Assembly: GCF_051466335.1 (NCBI RefSeq)
Contig: NZ_CP195793.1
Span: 682,001 to 746,000, forward strand
Reading direction: 5' to 3'
DNA: 64,000 nucleotides
DNA from: Planctomicrobium sp051466335
GTDB lineage: Bacteria; Planctomycetota; Planctomycetia; Planctomycetales; Planctomycetaceae
Shown: one piece after another, positions 18,730 to 28,246 of the stretch
Numbering within the stretch: position 1 is the first letter of the stretch
Layout: each line of letters opens with the position of its first letter
The notes under the pieces: generated by a model
What the model was told of the DNA's origin: nothing
Databases searched by the model: none
What the model saw: only the letters and a program-made list of their open reading frames with translations
Made by a program: the position numbers and the translations under genes

Positions 18730-21120
18730 TCAGGGATTGCCTGAGACGGTCACTGGTGGGGCTTCGATCAATTTTCGGGACTGGAATGGTGCTGAATTAA
18801 CGATCCCGTGGATGAGAACGGAGAACTGATCGCGCTGTTCCAGTTCAGAGATGATCTCGTCAATTTCACAACGATCATACCATTCAACACCTCTGCCAAT
18901 CGCATAAGTCAGTAATTTTTCGGTCAGATTTCGCGAAAAATCGTTACGATTCCTACTTAGAATCTCAATCAGTTCATCTGGTCCGTTGAACTTCTCACCT
19001 GAAGGGAGTTCTCCAGAGGTGTCCAGGAACGACTCTCCATCCTTGGCGCGCCAGCGTCCGATGGCGTCGAAGTTGTCGAGTCCGAACCCAATGGCATCCA
19101 TCGTTTTATGGCAAGATGCGCAGTTCGGATCTGTGGTGTGCAGAGCGAGAGATTCCCGGAATGTCAGGTTCGGGTTTCCTTTTGTGGTTGCTTCCAGCGT
19201 TGGGACTGATGGCGGTGGTGGGGGCGGAGCATCTCCGAGAAGAACTGCGAGGACCCATTCACCTCGCTTCACTGGAGACGTCCTGTTCGGGAAACTCGTG
19301 AGCGTCAGAACACTTCCCTGTGTGAGGACACCGCTGCGGTGTAATCCTTCCAACTCAACGCGGCGGAATTCCTTTCCGGTAATTCCTTCAATTCCGTAGT
19401 AGTTGGCAAGCCGTTCATTGAGGAATGTAAATCGCCCGCTGAGGAGGTCGAAGATACTTCGGTCCTCTTCGACGATCGAACCGAAAAACAGCTCTGTTTC
19501 TTTCCAGAGGTCGAGTCGAATATCTTTCGTGAACTCCGGGAAAATGGTCTTGTCCGGATTAACTTCAGTGGAGGTCAACTTCCTCAACCCCAACCACTGT
19601 CCCGCGAAATTTTTCACGAGTTGGTGTGTTCGAGGATCTTTTAGCATCCGCTCGGTCTGCTCTCGCAGCACATCTGGTTCGTGTAATCGATTCTGAGAAG
19701 CAAGCTCATAGAGGATGTCATCAGGGGGAGCGCTCCAGAGGAAGTAGGACAGGCGGGATGCGAGCGCGAAGTCGTCGAGCATTTCGACATTCCCATCCGT
19801 GCGGCGACCCCCTTCGACTCGGAAAAGAAAGTCAGGCGAAATGAGAATCGCCTGGAGAGAGATTCCCATTCCTTCCTCAAAAGTTGCTCCTTCAGCGATC
19901 GCCATCTCGACAAGTTTGACGTAGCGATTGACTTCTTCGGCCGAGACTGGACGTCGGAAGGCACGTGGCAGGAATCGAGTGAGATTTTCAGTGGCTGCCT
20001 GTGTTGCCGTCGTCGCTTCATCCGGCATGATCCGGGTGAACGGGATTAAAGATTTCTCGTCGTCTGTCAGATCGGTTGGGCCTTCGATTTCAACAGTGGC
20101 GATAAACAGGTTGCGGTCTTTGTTGACTTCTGCCTTTTCGTCCCAGAAATCGTTGTCAAACGCGACTTTGACGGTCTGGTGTCCTCCCTTCGAGTTGATC
20201 GGTAACTCGAAAGGCATCATCTCTGTCGTGTTGGCGACATCGAAGGTTTCCAGGTGTTCGCCGTCGAGCGAGACCACCAGATGGGCATCTTCGTTGCCCC
20301 CTTTGTCTTGCCTCGCCATGATTCGCAGGAGGTAAGAGCCGCTTCGAGGGAAACGGAATGTCGACTCCGCTGCTCCGGAGCTGACCATGCTGATCCCGGA
20401 TGCCTCGGTTTGAGCGGCACCTGATGGCTTGAATCTGTCGAGTGGAAGTTTCTTCTTGAATGCGATTGGGCTTCGGTGGTAAGCGGCCGCGTCTGCAATT
20501 TCTTCAGCGGCTGCCAAGTATTTTTCAATCAGCAATGGAGGGACAGAGAGCACATCACCAATGTTGTCGAAGCCATGGCTGGTGTCATCTGAGGGGAAGC
20601 TGTCGGCAGGTTTGAAGTCGATTGAGAGGAGTGCATTGACCGTGTTGTTGTATTCAACTTTGTTCAGTCGACGAATCGTGACGCGCCCGGGATTGCGCTC
20701 TGCATTGCAATCCACAAAATAGAGTTGCTGATTCAACCAGTCGACAGCTTGTTGACGTTCTTCTTCAGAAGGCTGATCGGCTTCGGCGGGTGGCATTGCC
20801 CCGATCTCAACCAGTTTGACGAGCTTGGACCACATCGCCCGGTTCTCAAGGATGTCGTCGAGATTCTTGTAAGGATCGAGGTAGAATCCCCCTTCCATTG
20901 CTCCATCTGCGTGGCAGCTTGAACAGTATTTCATCACGAATGGCTGGAGGTCGGTTTCGTAGGCGACCGGAGCGAGTGTCGGCTTTCCTTCGGTGGATTC
21001 GTCCACTTCACCCGCGTTGGCCGCGTTCTGAATGAGCGTGCTCAGCGATTGATGAGAACGTGGAGCCCAGTTGAGCAGGAGAACAAGTACGAGCAGGGTG
21101 CTCGGGAACCACAATCGCAT
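18730..21120 (-). CDS. DUF1587/1592/1588/1585 protein with cytochrome-like CxxCH sites
   Basis: About 796 residues from the ATG at 21120, which gives an N-terminus with a hydrophobic export or anchor segment (RLWFPSTLLVLVLLLNWAP). A PSCyt-like haem site CSSCHADG comes early. The DUF1587 region (RRLNKVEYNNTVNALL), a carbohydrate-binding-like middle region, DUF1592 (LASRLSYFLWSAPPDD), DUF1588 (ERLANYYGI to HRSGVLTQGSVL) and DUF1585 follow. A second CxxCH lies in DPNCASCHKTMDAIGFGLDN. It acts outside the cytoplasmic membrane, probably as a redox protein with the DUF1552 partner. The frame stays open upstream to 21399 and encodes a Cys-pair zinc-ribbon-like stretch, so a longer protein is possible. 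Confidence 0.85.
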   Translation of the reverse strand: MRLWFPSTLLVLVLLLNWAPRSHQSLSTLIQNAANAGEVDESTEGKPTLAPVAYETDLQPFVMKYCSSCHADGAMEGGFYLDPYKNLDDILENRAMWSKLVKLVEIGAMPPAEADQPSEEERQQAVDWLNQQLYFVDCNAERNPGRVTIRRLNKVEYNNTVNALLSIDFKPADSFPSDDTSHGFDNIGDVLSVPPLLIEKYLAAAEEIADAAAYHRSPIAFKKKLPLDRFKPSGAAQTEASGISMVSSGAAESTFRFPRSGSYLLRIMARQDKGGNEDAHLVVSLDGEHLETFDVANTTEMMPFELPINSKGGHQTVKVAFDNDFWDEKAEVNKDRNLFIATVEIEGPTDLTDDEKSLIPFTRIMPDEATTATQAATENLTRFLPRAFRRPVSAEEVNRYVKLVEMAIAEGATFEEGMGISLQAILISPDFLFRVEGGRRTDGNVEMLDDFALASRLSYFLWSAPPDDILYELASQNRLHEPDVLREQTERMLKDPRTHQLVKNFAGQWLGLRKLTSTEVNPDKTIFPEFTKDIRLDLWKETELFFGSIVEEDRSIFDLLSGRFTFLNERLANYYGIEGITGKEFRRVELEGLHRSGVLTQGSVLTLTSFPNRTSPVKRGEWVLAVLLGDAPPPPPPSVPTLEATTKGNPNLTFRESLALHTTDPNCASCHKTMDAIGFGLDNFDAIGRWRAKDGESFLDTSGELPSGEKFNGPDELIEILSRNRNDFSRNLTEKLLTYAIGRGVEWYDRCEIDEIISELEQRDQFSVLIHGIVNSAPFQSRKLIEAPPVTVSGNP

Positions 21121-21530
21121 TATAATGGACCGTTTCTCACCGGGGAGGGAATGAATGAGAGCTGCAGCAAGCCGCGAAGAGTTCATTGGCCTAGTCTGTG
21201 AGTGTAATTTATGCCTGCACAGAGGGTTGTGGCATTTTTTGACGTGAGGCTTTCGCTCCACGTCAACTGCCTCATTCCGCACCTGAAGCCGGTCGTCGCA
21301 ATACGGGCAGTGGACCAGCATGATGGCACCCGGCTTCTTTTCAGGGGGTGGGCGGGATCTCGGTTGGGGAAGGACTATACTTTGGGGAGAGCGGCACACG
21401 GTAATTGTAGGCGACTTTTGATGTCACGTCCATGCTTCGTCGCGGTCATTGCGAGAATTTCATGATGTATGGAACTCCGTTTTTGATAGGCTCGCGACTT
21501 GTTTAATACTATCGGATTCTGGTTTTATTT
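21121..21530. other. Divergent region before the thiamine-phosphate synthase gene
   Basis: This 410-base region separates the DUF1592 gene from the rightward thiE-like gene. Its left half stays in frame with the DUF1592 protein and could encode a zinc-ribbon-like N-terminus (CPYC at about 21309-21298, CHNPLC at about 21234-21217). I looked for a TPP riboswitch before the thiE-like gene and saw none of its conserved elements. Confidence 0.45.
21483..21510 (+). promoter_or_regulatory. Candidate sigma-70 promoter for the thiE-like gene
   Basis: TTGATA (21483-21488) matches five of six -35 bases, and AATACT (21505-21510) matches four of six -10 bases, with a 16-base spacer. The ATG follows 20 bases after the -10 box, leaving a very short leader without a Shine-Dalgarno sequence. 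Placement is plausible, but no experimental support exists. Confidence 0.35.
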
Positions 21531-23063
21531 ATGTCTGAATTAAACGTGACAGCTGGAGTCGAACGGACTCTGACAACTCTTCAGCAGTTCGCTGGGGAGC
21601 AGGGGATGGCATCTTTGTATAAAAAGCTGTTGCACTCGTTGCTCGAAAGTGAGGGGCGAGCAACGGAACTGCTTCGCGATGCTGGCGTGACAGTTGACGA
21701 CGCTGAAAGATTGCCGCAGGAGCAGTCATCCGCGGAAGAGATTCCGTTTCCTGAGTGGAAGCGAACGTTGCTCCGCAAAGCAGACTCTGTGGCTCTTGAC
21801 GCCGAGAATCAAGGCCCGACCGGAACGGAACATCTCCTCGTAGCAGCCTCCTTGCTTGATCCACAGACCGCTGCGATTCTTGCGAAACGTGGTTTGACGG
21901 AGCAGCGATTGCGTGAGTTGATCGCTACGGATATCCCGCAATTTTCCGGCTTGGACGAGGCAATTATTCAGGTTCGTCCCGCTGGCGCAGGTGCCATTGA
22001 TGAGGCCAGTCTGTACCGCATTCTGGACGCCAGTGCGAATCGCGCCCGAGAGGGGTTACGCGTCGTTGAAGACTACGTTCGCTTTCGCCTGAATGATGCT
22101 CTGATCTCTCGAGAACTGAAAGCAATTCGCCACCAATTAACGGAATCGTTAAGGCATCTTGGGCAGGCTGCGTGGGTTCCGTTTCGGGATACCCTGAATG
22201 ATGTCGGTACGCTTGGATCACTCGCTTCGGAGCGGCAGCGTGGAATTCTCACCGATGTGGTTCGGGCGAACCTGAAACGTATTGAAGAATCGCTGCGCAG
22301 CCTGGAAGAATTTAGCAAGTTGCTCGACTCCGCCGTCAGCCTAAAAATCTCCGAATGTCGCTATCGCATTTACACTGTCGAAAAGAGCCTCGAGTCGCTG
22401 ATGCGAAACCAGATGCGACTTACTGATTGCCAGTTGTATCTCCTGTTAACCGCCTCGTTGTGTCGTTACGGCGTTGAAGAGACCCTGAAGCACAGCATCG
22501 AAAAAGGGGTTGGAATTGTACAGATTCGCGAAAAGGGGCTGACCGATCGAGAACTGGTGCATTACGGCGAACAGGTCAAGAAGTGGGTCGACGGGACCGG
22601 TGTGATTTTAATCATGAACGATCGACCCGATTTAGCGGCAGCGATCGGGGCAGACGGGGTTCATCTTGGCCAGGATGATTTAAGTGTCAGCATCGCGCGG
22701 CAGGTAATGGGTGGAAATGCATTGATCGGGGTCTCGACGCACAATCCGGAGCAGGCTCGAGCAGCGGTGTTCGATGGTGCGGACTATCTGGGAGTCGGTC
22801 CGGTCTTCGAGACGACGACGAAGAGTTTTGACGAGTACGCCGGACTGAACTTTGTAAGGTACGTGGCGGAAGATACTTGCTTGCCGTGGTTTGCGATCGG
22901 TGGAATCCATGGCGGGAATCTGGATGAGGTGATTGCGGCAGGAGCGACCCGCGTCGCAGTGAGCAGCGCGATTTGTCGATCTCCCCATCCGCGTGGAGTG
23001 ACTGCGGAGATGGTAGAGAAACTCCGAAGGGCGACTTCGAGAATGCTGCCGTCTGGCAACTGA
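21531..23063 (+). CDS. thiE: Thiamine-phosphate synthase with Clp_N-like and ThiD2 domains
   Basis: The 510-residue protein has three parts. Residues 75-132 resemble a Clp N-terminal repeat, with the typical TGTEHLLVAASLLDP core. Residues 160-290 match the ThiD2 domain (LYRILDASANRAREGLRVVEDY). Residues 300-510 form the ThiE barrel, with QIREKGLTDREL, LIMNDRPDLAAAIGADGVHLGQDD and GADYLGVGPVFETTTK. ThiE couples the pyrimidine pyrophosphate and thiazole phosphate to make thiamine phosphate; ThiD2 is associated with pyrimidine handling. The ThiD2-ThiE fusion is known in several phyla, but the Clp_N-like front is unusual. No other thi gene is in the window. Confidence 0.87.
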   Translation: MSELNVTAGVERTLTTLQQFAGEQGMASLYKKLLHSLLESEGRATELLRDAGVTVDDAERLPQEQSSAEEIPFPEWKRTLLRKADSVALDAENQGPTGTEHLLVAASLLDPQTAAILAKRGLTEQRLRELIATDIPQFSGLDEAIIQVRPAGAGAIDEASLYRILDASANRAREGLRVVEDYVRFRLNDALISRELKAIRHQLTESLRHLGQAAWVPFRDTLNDVGTLGSLASERQRGILTDVVRANLKRIEESLRSLEEFSKLLDSAVSLKISECRYRIYTVEKSLESLMRNQMRLTDCQLYLLLTASLCRYGVEETLKHSIEKGVGIVQIREKGLTDRELVHYGEQVKKWVDGTGVILIMNDRPDLAAAIGADGVHLGQDDLSVSIARQVMGGNALIGVSTHNPEQARAAVFDGADYLGVGPVFETTTKSFDEYAGLNFVRYVAEDTCLPWFAIGGIHGGNLDEVIAAGATRVAVSSAICRSPHPRGVTAEMVEKLRRATSRMLPSGN

Positions 23064-23206
23064 AAGCAAGTTTCTGTCGCAGCGATGTTTGCGTTTAGGT
23101 CAGCGTCGGCTGGATGAGAAAAGAAATCTCGCCAAAGGGGTGATGGTCTGGTATGATTATTTGCCTGAATGCGGGACGAACTTGGATGGAATTTTAGGAA
23201 GTCGAA

Positions 23207-25675
23207 ATGCGTCACCTGTTCCTAATAGTGCTTACGACTCTTGCTTTGACCTCACCGGTTTCTGCTCAAGGGCTCGGGAAGGGACTCTTTGATCTTTCCG
23301 ACTCAGTTGCCAAGCCAGCTCAGCAGGCTGAGACGAAGGTGACTGCTGTTCTGGCACCCGCCAAGGAAGCAGGTGTGGTGCTGTTGCAGATCAATCTTGT
23401 TCTGCCGGAAGGTGTTAACACCTATTCGATGGATCCGGAGCTCCCCAAGCCAACCAAGATCACCGTAGATCTACCGGATGGTTGGACTTCACTGGAGAAA
23501 GGCTTTCGTTCAGATCCCTTGCCCAAGAAGAGCTTCGATGAAGCATTCGGTAAGGAACTGGAGAAGTACTATGGCGAAGTTACTTTCTTCAAACGAATTC
23601 AGGTGCCCGCTGGGGCGAAGCTCGAGGCCGCTGAGCTCGAAGGGAAGATTTCATTCCTGACCTGCGATGCGGGAAGCTGTACGCCGCAAAATGCTTCGTT
23701 TAAAGCGAAGTTCGACGCGAAAGCAAAGCCTGCCGTTAAGGGAGAATTGGCCGAGGCTGAGGAAGTCACGCCCGCAGTGGAATCGCCGGCCGCGGTCGCC
23801 CCTGTGGAAGTTCAAGTGGCTCCATTAACAGCTGGATATGTCGTCGTCCCAACCCGCGAAACACGGGATGGAACTGTTGCTGATCCGGTCTCTCTGCAGT
23901 TCGAATTGTCCCCTGCCAATCCAAAGGCGGGTGACGTTGTGACTCTCGCGATCACGATGACGATCGCTGACGGCTGGAGTACTTATGGTCTGGTCAAAGC
24001 GAACGAGGAACAAATCGAGAAGCCGACAGTCATTAACTTCTCTGTGGAGAATCTCGTCGCTGTTGGAGGTCTGGTCTCTGTACCCGAGCCAGTCCTGCAT
24101 TCGACAAAGATTGGAGATGAACTGCTCCACTCAAATGCCCATGAGCAGCAGGTGACATGGCTGCAGAAGTTCAATGCTGTGGGGGATGTTGCTCCAGGCG
24201 TCATCGGTACGATCCAGTATCAGATCTGCCAGACCGGAAAAGCCTGTATGAGCGTCAAGTCAGTGGAGTTTTCACTCGGCACAAATCAAAAGTCTACGGA
24301 CATTCTGGCAGCACAACCGATCGTTAAGTCGTTCATCAGCCATGGTGTATCACCGACTGAAGAACGGGACGTCATGTCTCGATTGAAAGTGGCAACCGTT
24401 GCTGCTGGTGATTTTACTTTGCTGAGCGCCTTCGCCTCTGCATTTTTCGCAGGGTTGTTGATGAACATTCTCCCCTGCGTTCTGCCAGTTTTGGCGATCA
24501 AAATTTTGAGCCTGGTTCAACAGGCTGGCGAAAGTCGCTTTCGAATTCTGGCATTGAATCTGACCTACACTGCCGGTGTGCTCATTGTCTTCTTTGGATT
24601 TGCCGTCCTCTCCTGGGGGCTCGGTCAGAGCATGGCGTCGGTCTTTCAGAATCAGACTTTCATGATTGTAATGGCGTGTGTCGTCTTCTTGATGGGGCTG
24701 AGTCTGTTTGGAGTCTTCGAACTGCCTGTTCCGGGAATCATTCCTTCCGCTGGTCATCATCAAGAAGGTTACATCGGAGCATTCAACACGGGCATTATTG
24801 CGACCTTGCTGGGAACTCCCTGCATCGGGCCTTTTATTGCTCCAGTGTTCACTTGGTGTTTGACTCAGCCTCCTGCGACTGTCTTCACGTTATTTGGGAT
24901 GATGGGGATCGGGATGGCATCACCATTCCTGCTCACTGGAGTCTTCCCCTCACTGGTGAAATGGCTGCCACGTCCGGGCGATTGGATGGTGAAGTTCAAG
25001 CAGTTTACCGGTTTTGTGCTGATGGGAACTGTCATCTGGCTGTTGGTGACGATCAAGATTGAGTGGCGTGTGCCAGTTCTGGTTCTTTTGCTCTCTCTCG
25101 GAATGATGGTGTGGATGGCTGCGAATTTCGCTGCCTCCTACGATCCGGTCTGGAAGCAGCGACGGGCGTATTTGCTGTCGTTTCTCGCTTCTGCTCCTGT
25201 GTTCTGTTTCGGGCTGTGGTTGATGGAAGAGTTTCGCCCGCTCAGCGCGAATGAAATGCATGTTTCGAAAATGCCGTGGCAGAATTTCTCCGAGGATCAA
25301 CTGATCCGATTGCGAGAAGAAGGTCGGCCAATGTTGATCGACTTCACCGCCGACTGGTGTGTGATTTGTAAACTCAACGAAAAGGTCGCGATGGATCGTG
25401 TGGAAACAGTGAAGTTCGTCAAAGAAAACGGCATCGTGCCGATGATGGCAGACTTTACTGAAGAGAACCCGGAGATTCTGAAGTGGCTGCGCCAGTTTGG
25501 AACGGAGAGCGTTCCGCTCACGATTATCATTCCACCGGGCAAAGATAGCGACATCATCGTGATGGGAGGTCAGTTCACCCAATCGATGTTGTTAGAGAAG
25601 CTGCGCCAGGCGGTTGGCAGTCCGCTTGAGGATAAGTCGGACCGAGTCGCTCCATCGACCGCGATGGTTCAGTAG
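23207..25675 (+). CDS. DsbD-type thiol:disulfide interchange protein
   Basis: The 822-residue protein has a signal peptide (residues 1-20) and an AGGA site before the ATG. Two periplasmic DsbD-alpha-like domains follow, each with a Cys pair (CDAGSCTPQ and CQTGKACM). The transmembrane domain has its redox cysteines in MNILPCVLPV and LGTPCIGPF. The C-terminal thioredoxin-like domain has ADWCVICKLNE. Electrons would pass from cytoplasmic thioredoxin through the membrane domain to periplasmic partners, supporting cytochrome maturation or disulfide repair. The second alpha-like domain is an addition relative to E. coli DsbD. It follows the thiE gene by about 140 bases and is probably transcribed on its own. 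Confidence 0.88.
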   Translation: MRHLFLIVLTTLALTSPVSAQGLGKGLFDLSDSVAKPAQQAETKVTAVLAPAKEAGVVLLQINLVLPEGVNTYSMDPELPKPTKITVDLPDGWTSLEKGFRSDPLPKKSFDEAFGKELEKYYGEVTFFKRIQVPAGAKLEAAELEGKISFLTCDAGSCTPQNASFKAKFDAKAKPAVKGELAEAEEVTPAVESPAAVAPVEVQVAPLTAGYVVVPTRETRDGTVADPVSLQFELSPANPKAGDVVTLAITMTIADGWSTYGLVKANEEQIEKPTVINFSVENLVAVGGLVSVPEPVLHSTKIGDELLHSNAHEQQVTWLQKFNAVGDVAPGVIGTIQYQICQTGKACMSVKSVEFSLGTNQKSTDILAAQPIVKSFISHGVSPTEERDVMSRLKVATVAAGDFTLLSAFASAFFAGLLMNILPCVLPVLAIKILSLVQQAGESRFRILALNLTYTAGVLIVFFGFAVLSWGLGQSMASVFQNQTFMIVMACVVFLMGLSLFGVFELPVPGIIPSAGHHQEGYIGAFNTGIIATLLGTPCIGPFIAPVFTWCLTQPPATVFTLFGMMGIGMASPFLLTGVFPSLVKWLPRPGDWMVKFKQFTGFVLMGTVIWLLVTIKIEWRVPVLVLLLSLGMMVWMAANFAASYDPVWKQRRAYLLSFLASAPVFCFGLWLMEEFRPLSANEMHVSKMPWQNFSEDQLIRLREEGRPMLIDFTADWCVICKLNEKVAMDRVETVKFVKENGIVPMMADFTEENPEILKWLRQFGTESVPLTIIIPPGKDSDIIVMGGQFTQSMLLEKLRQAVGSPLEDKSDRVAPSTAMVQ

Positions 25676-25853
25676 TCCAATTCACGGTGAGGGCTGATGG
25701 GATATTGAGGAGACGCTGCGTTGATGTGGCGTCTTCTGTCCCCTGAGTCTATGAATCGTCGACAGATTAATTTTCTGAATCTTCTGGATCCCGGGCGGGA
25801 TTTTTAAGAGTCTGACAATCTGGGAATTCGATTCCCTGTCAAATTTGCAACAC

Positions 25854-27500
25854 ATGTCCTACTCTTCCGTACACCGTTTTGGGAGCACGGAATTGTATTG
25901 GTTTCTACCTCACGCGAATTTCTACCGTCGTTCGAGAGGCATCGCAGCACTCACACTTCTGGTGAGCGGCTTACTCACCATGACCGCGCAGGCGGGTGAT
26001 GGGCTGAAGAAGGTTCAGCAGCGCGGCTCACTCATCTGGGGCGCGGATCAGGAAGGGGGCGGCCCGTTCGTCTTTCCCGCACCTGACGACCCGAATCGAC
26101 TTGATGGTTTCGAAGTCGATCTCGCGAAAATCATCGCTGAATCAATGGGAGTGAAGTCCCAGTTTCAACAAGGGCAATGGGAGAAGCTTCCGGACCTTTT
26201 GGACCGTGGTGATATTGACATCGTTCTCAACGGCTACGAATGGACACCTCCACGTGCCGATCGATACGGAATTTCCCTGCCGTACTACATCTATGAACTT
26301 CAGCTACTCGCACGTAAAGACGATGCGTCGCTGAAATCCTGGGATGATCTCGGGAAGCCCGTGAATGGGAGAAAGCGTCGTGTTTCTGTGCTGGGCGGGA
26401 CAGCAGCCAATGATTACATCGCTCAAAACTTTCCGAATACTGTCGACATCATCCGTTACGACGGAACCTCCGATGCCATGCGGGCTGTGGAACTCAATCT
26501 GGATGGGGTCGACGCCAATTTGCAGGACCTTCCGATCTGGATTTTCTATAAGTCCGGATTCCCCGAGTTGACCGCAGTGGGGCCGCCTGTCGGTCGCGGC
26601 TATTACGTGGCGATGGTCAGAAAGAATGAACCCGAACTCCTGGCGGCGGTCAACAAAGCGCTCTTCGAAGCACTTCAGGATGGGCGATTGCGAAAGATTC
26701 TCGCCAAGTATGGTTTGTGGAATCAGACGCAAATGATGCGAGCGCTCGAACTCAATCCTGCTGGTGAATTCACCGGGGACATCACTGCGTTACAAACTGA
26801 GGAACTCGAGTCAGGCGTGAGTGAGGAGTCCTTTGTCGCAGTGCGTGGATGGGGTGTCGTCTGGCAGCGTGGCTGGTTGTTAGCTCAGTCTGCGGGGATG
26901 ACAGTATTACTCGCCTGTACTGCGATGCCACTCGCGATTCTGATAGGACTATTGATGGCGGTGCTGCGTCGTTACGGACCGTGGTATCTCGCCACTCCAG
27001 CGACCATGTACGTCGAACTCGTACGCGGAACGCCCCTGGTGTTGCAGTTGTACGTGATCTTTTTCCTGCTTCCAGAAGTGGGGATCTCTGTCAACGCGTT
27101 CTGGGCAGCCGTCTTCGGGCTGGCAATGAATTACTCGGCGTATGAAGCCGAAATTTATCGAGCAGGTCTGCAGGCCATTCCGAAAGGACAGATGGAAGCT
27201 GCTCAGGCGTTGGGGTTTGGAAAGTGGCTGTCCCTGCGACGCATCATCATTCCGCAGGCGACAAAAATCGTCATTCCGCCCATGACAAACGACTTCATCG
27301 CGTTGTTCAAGGATACCGCTGTTTGTTCAGTGATTACAGTTGTTGAACTGAGTAAGCAGTATTACATCCAGGCGAGAAGTACTGGGGCGATCGTTGAACT
27401 TGGACTGTTGACCGCTCTTTTGTATCTGGCGATGAGCTACCCGCTGTCGCTGCTTGCTGCTCGACTGGAACGCCGGTTGCGAACGGAGCGTCGGAAATGA
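25854..27500 (+). CDS. Polar amino-acid ABC transporter, binding protein fused to permease
   Basis: About 548 residues from the ATG at 25854 (a TTG lies three codons earlier). An N-terminal hydrophobic segment precedes a family-3 solute-binding domain (LIWGADQEGGGPFVF, DGFEVDLAKIIAESMG, DIDIVLNGYEWTPPRADRYG). A His/Glu/Gln/Arg-type permease domain follows, with ELVRGTPLVLQLYVIFFLLP and the EAA-like loop QMEAAQALGFGKWLSLRRII. The fused form is known for some glutamine and polar amino-acid importers. The stop overlaps the ATPase start as ATGA, so the two are coupled. The ligand is probably a polar amino acid; the exact one is not readable. Confidence 0.88.
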   Translation: MSYSSVHRFGSTELYWFLPHANFYRRSRGIAALTLLVSGLLTMTAQAGDGLKKVQQRGSLIWGADQEGGGPFVFPAPDDPNRLDGFEVDLAKIIAESMGVKSQFQQGQWEKLPDLLDRGDIDIVLNGYEWTPPRADRYGISLPYYIYELQLLARKDDASLKSWDDLGKPVNGRKRRVSVLGGTAANDYIAQNFPNTVDIIRYDGTSDAMRAVELNLDGVDANLQDLPIWIFYKSGFPELTAVGPPVGRGYYVAMVRKNEPELLAAVNKALFEALQDGRLRKILAKYGLWNQTQMMRALELNPAGEFTGDITALQTEELESGVSEESFVAVRGWGVVWQRGWLLAQSAGMTVLLACTAMPLAILIGLLMAVLRRYGPWYLATPATMYVELVRGTPLVLQLYVIFFLLPEVGISVNAFWAAVFGLAMNYSAYEAEIYRAGLQAIPKGQMEAAQALGFGKWLSLRRIIIPQATKIVIPPMTNDFIALFKDTAVCSVITVVELSKQYYIQARSTGAIVELGLLTALLYLAMSYPLSLLAARLERRLRTERRK

Positions 27501-28240
27501 TTTCCCTGAAAAACATCGTGAAACGATATGACCACGTGGAAGTTCTCAGTGGTGTTTCCCTGACGGTTTCAAAAGGGGAAGTGTGCGTACTTCTCGGACC
27601 ATCTGGAGGTGGTAAGAGCACGCTGCTGCGAACCATCAACGGGCTGGAGACGTTTGACTCAGGTGAGATTCAAGTCGATGAAATCCTGTTGCCTGCAGGG
27701 ACGGGAAGGGTTCACGACGCCGCCGTCGATAAAATCCGCCTCCGAGTTGGAATGGTGTTTCAGCAATTCAATCTCTTTCCGCATCGAACCGTCATTGAAA
27801 ATGTGACGGAAGCTCCTGTTTACGTCCTCGGAAAAGGTGTGGAAGAAAGTCGGGAGCAGGCGAAAAAGTTGCTCGATCGTGTGGGGTTGCTGGATAAGTG
27901 TGATGTTTATCCAAGTTCTCTTTCCGGCGGTCAGCAGCAGCGAGTCGCGATTGCGCGAGCGTTAGCAATGAAACCGGAAGTGATCCTGTTCGATGAACCC
28001 ACAAGCGCGCTTGATCCGCGAATGACCGCTGAGGTGACGAGCGTGATGGCCGATCTGGCAAAGAGCGGTCAGACAATGATCATCGTGACTCATGCGATGG
28101 GCTTCGCCCGAAAAGTGGCGAATCAGGTTCATATTCTTCACGCAGGAACTGTTGCTGAGTCCGGTCCACCGGAACAGATTTTCAACAGCCCTCAAACGAG
28201 TGTGACGAAGGAATTCCTCATGGAAGCGAAAGAAGCGTGA
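27497..28240 (+). CDS. Polar amino-acid ABC transporter ATPase (GlnQ-like)
   Basis: The 247-residue ATPase has Walker A GPSGGGKSTLLRTINGLE, the Q-loop VGMVFQQFNLFPH, the signature SLSGGQQQRVAIARALAM and Walker B VILFDEPTSALDP. The H-loop is in VTHAMGFAR. This is the standard GlnQ/HisP subfamily pattern. It overlaps the fused binding-protein/permease gene by four bases, and the two together make a complete importer. It ends only six bases before the convergent scpB stop, leaving no room for a separate terminator. Confidence 0.92.
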   Translation: MISLKNIVKRYDHVEVLSGVSLTVSKGEVCVLLGPSGGGKSTLLRTINGLETFDSGEIQVDEILLPAGTGRVHDAAVDKIRLRVGMVFQQFNLFPHRTVIENVTEAPVYVLGKGVEESREQAKKLLDRVGLLDKCDVYPSSLSGGQQQRVAIARALAMKPEVILFDEPTSALDPRMTAEVTSVMADLAKSGQTMIIVTHAMGFARKVANQVHILHAGTVAESGPPEQIFNSPQTSVTKEFLMEAKEA

Positions 28241-28246
28241 TGAGGA

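Noticed and set aside
21400..21530. TPP riboswitch before the thiE-like gene
   Set aside because: The conserved CUGAGA and other aptamer elements are not visible, and the likely leader is very short.
25711..25734. Hairpin AGACGC/GCGTCT after the DsbD-like gene as a terminator
   Set aside because: Only six perfect pairs and no T tract.
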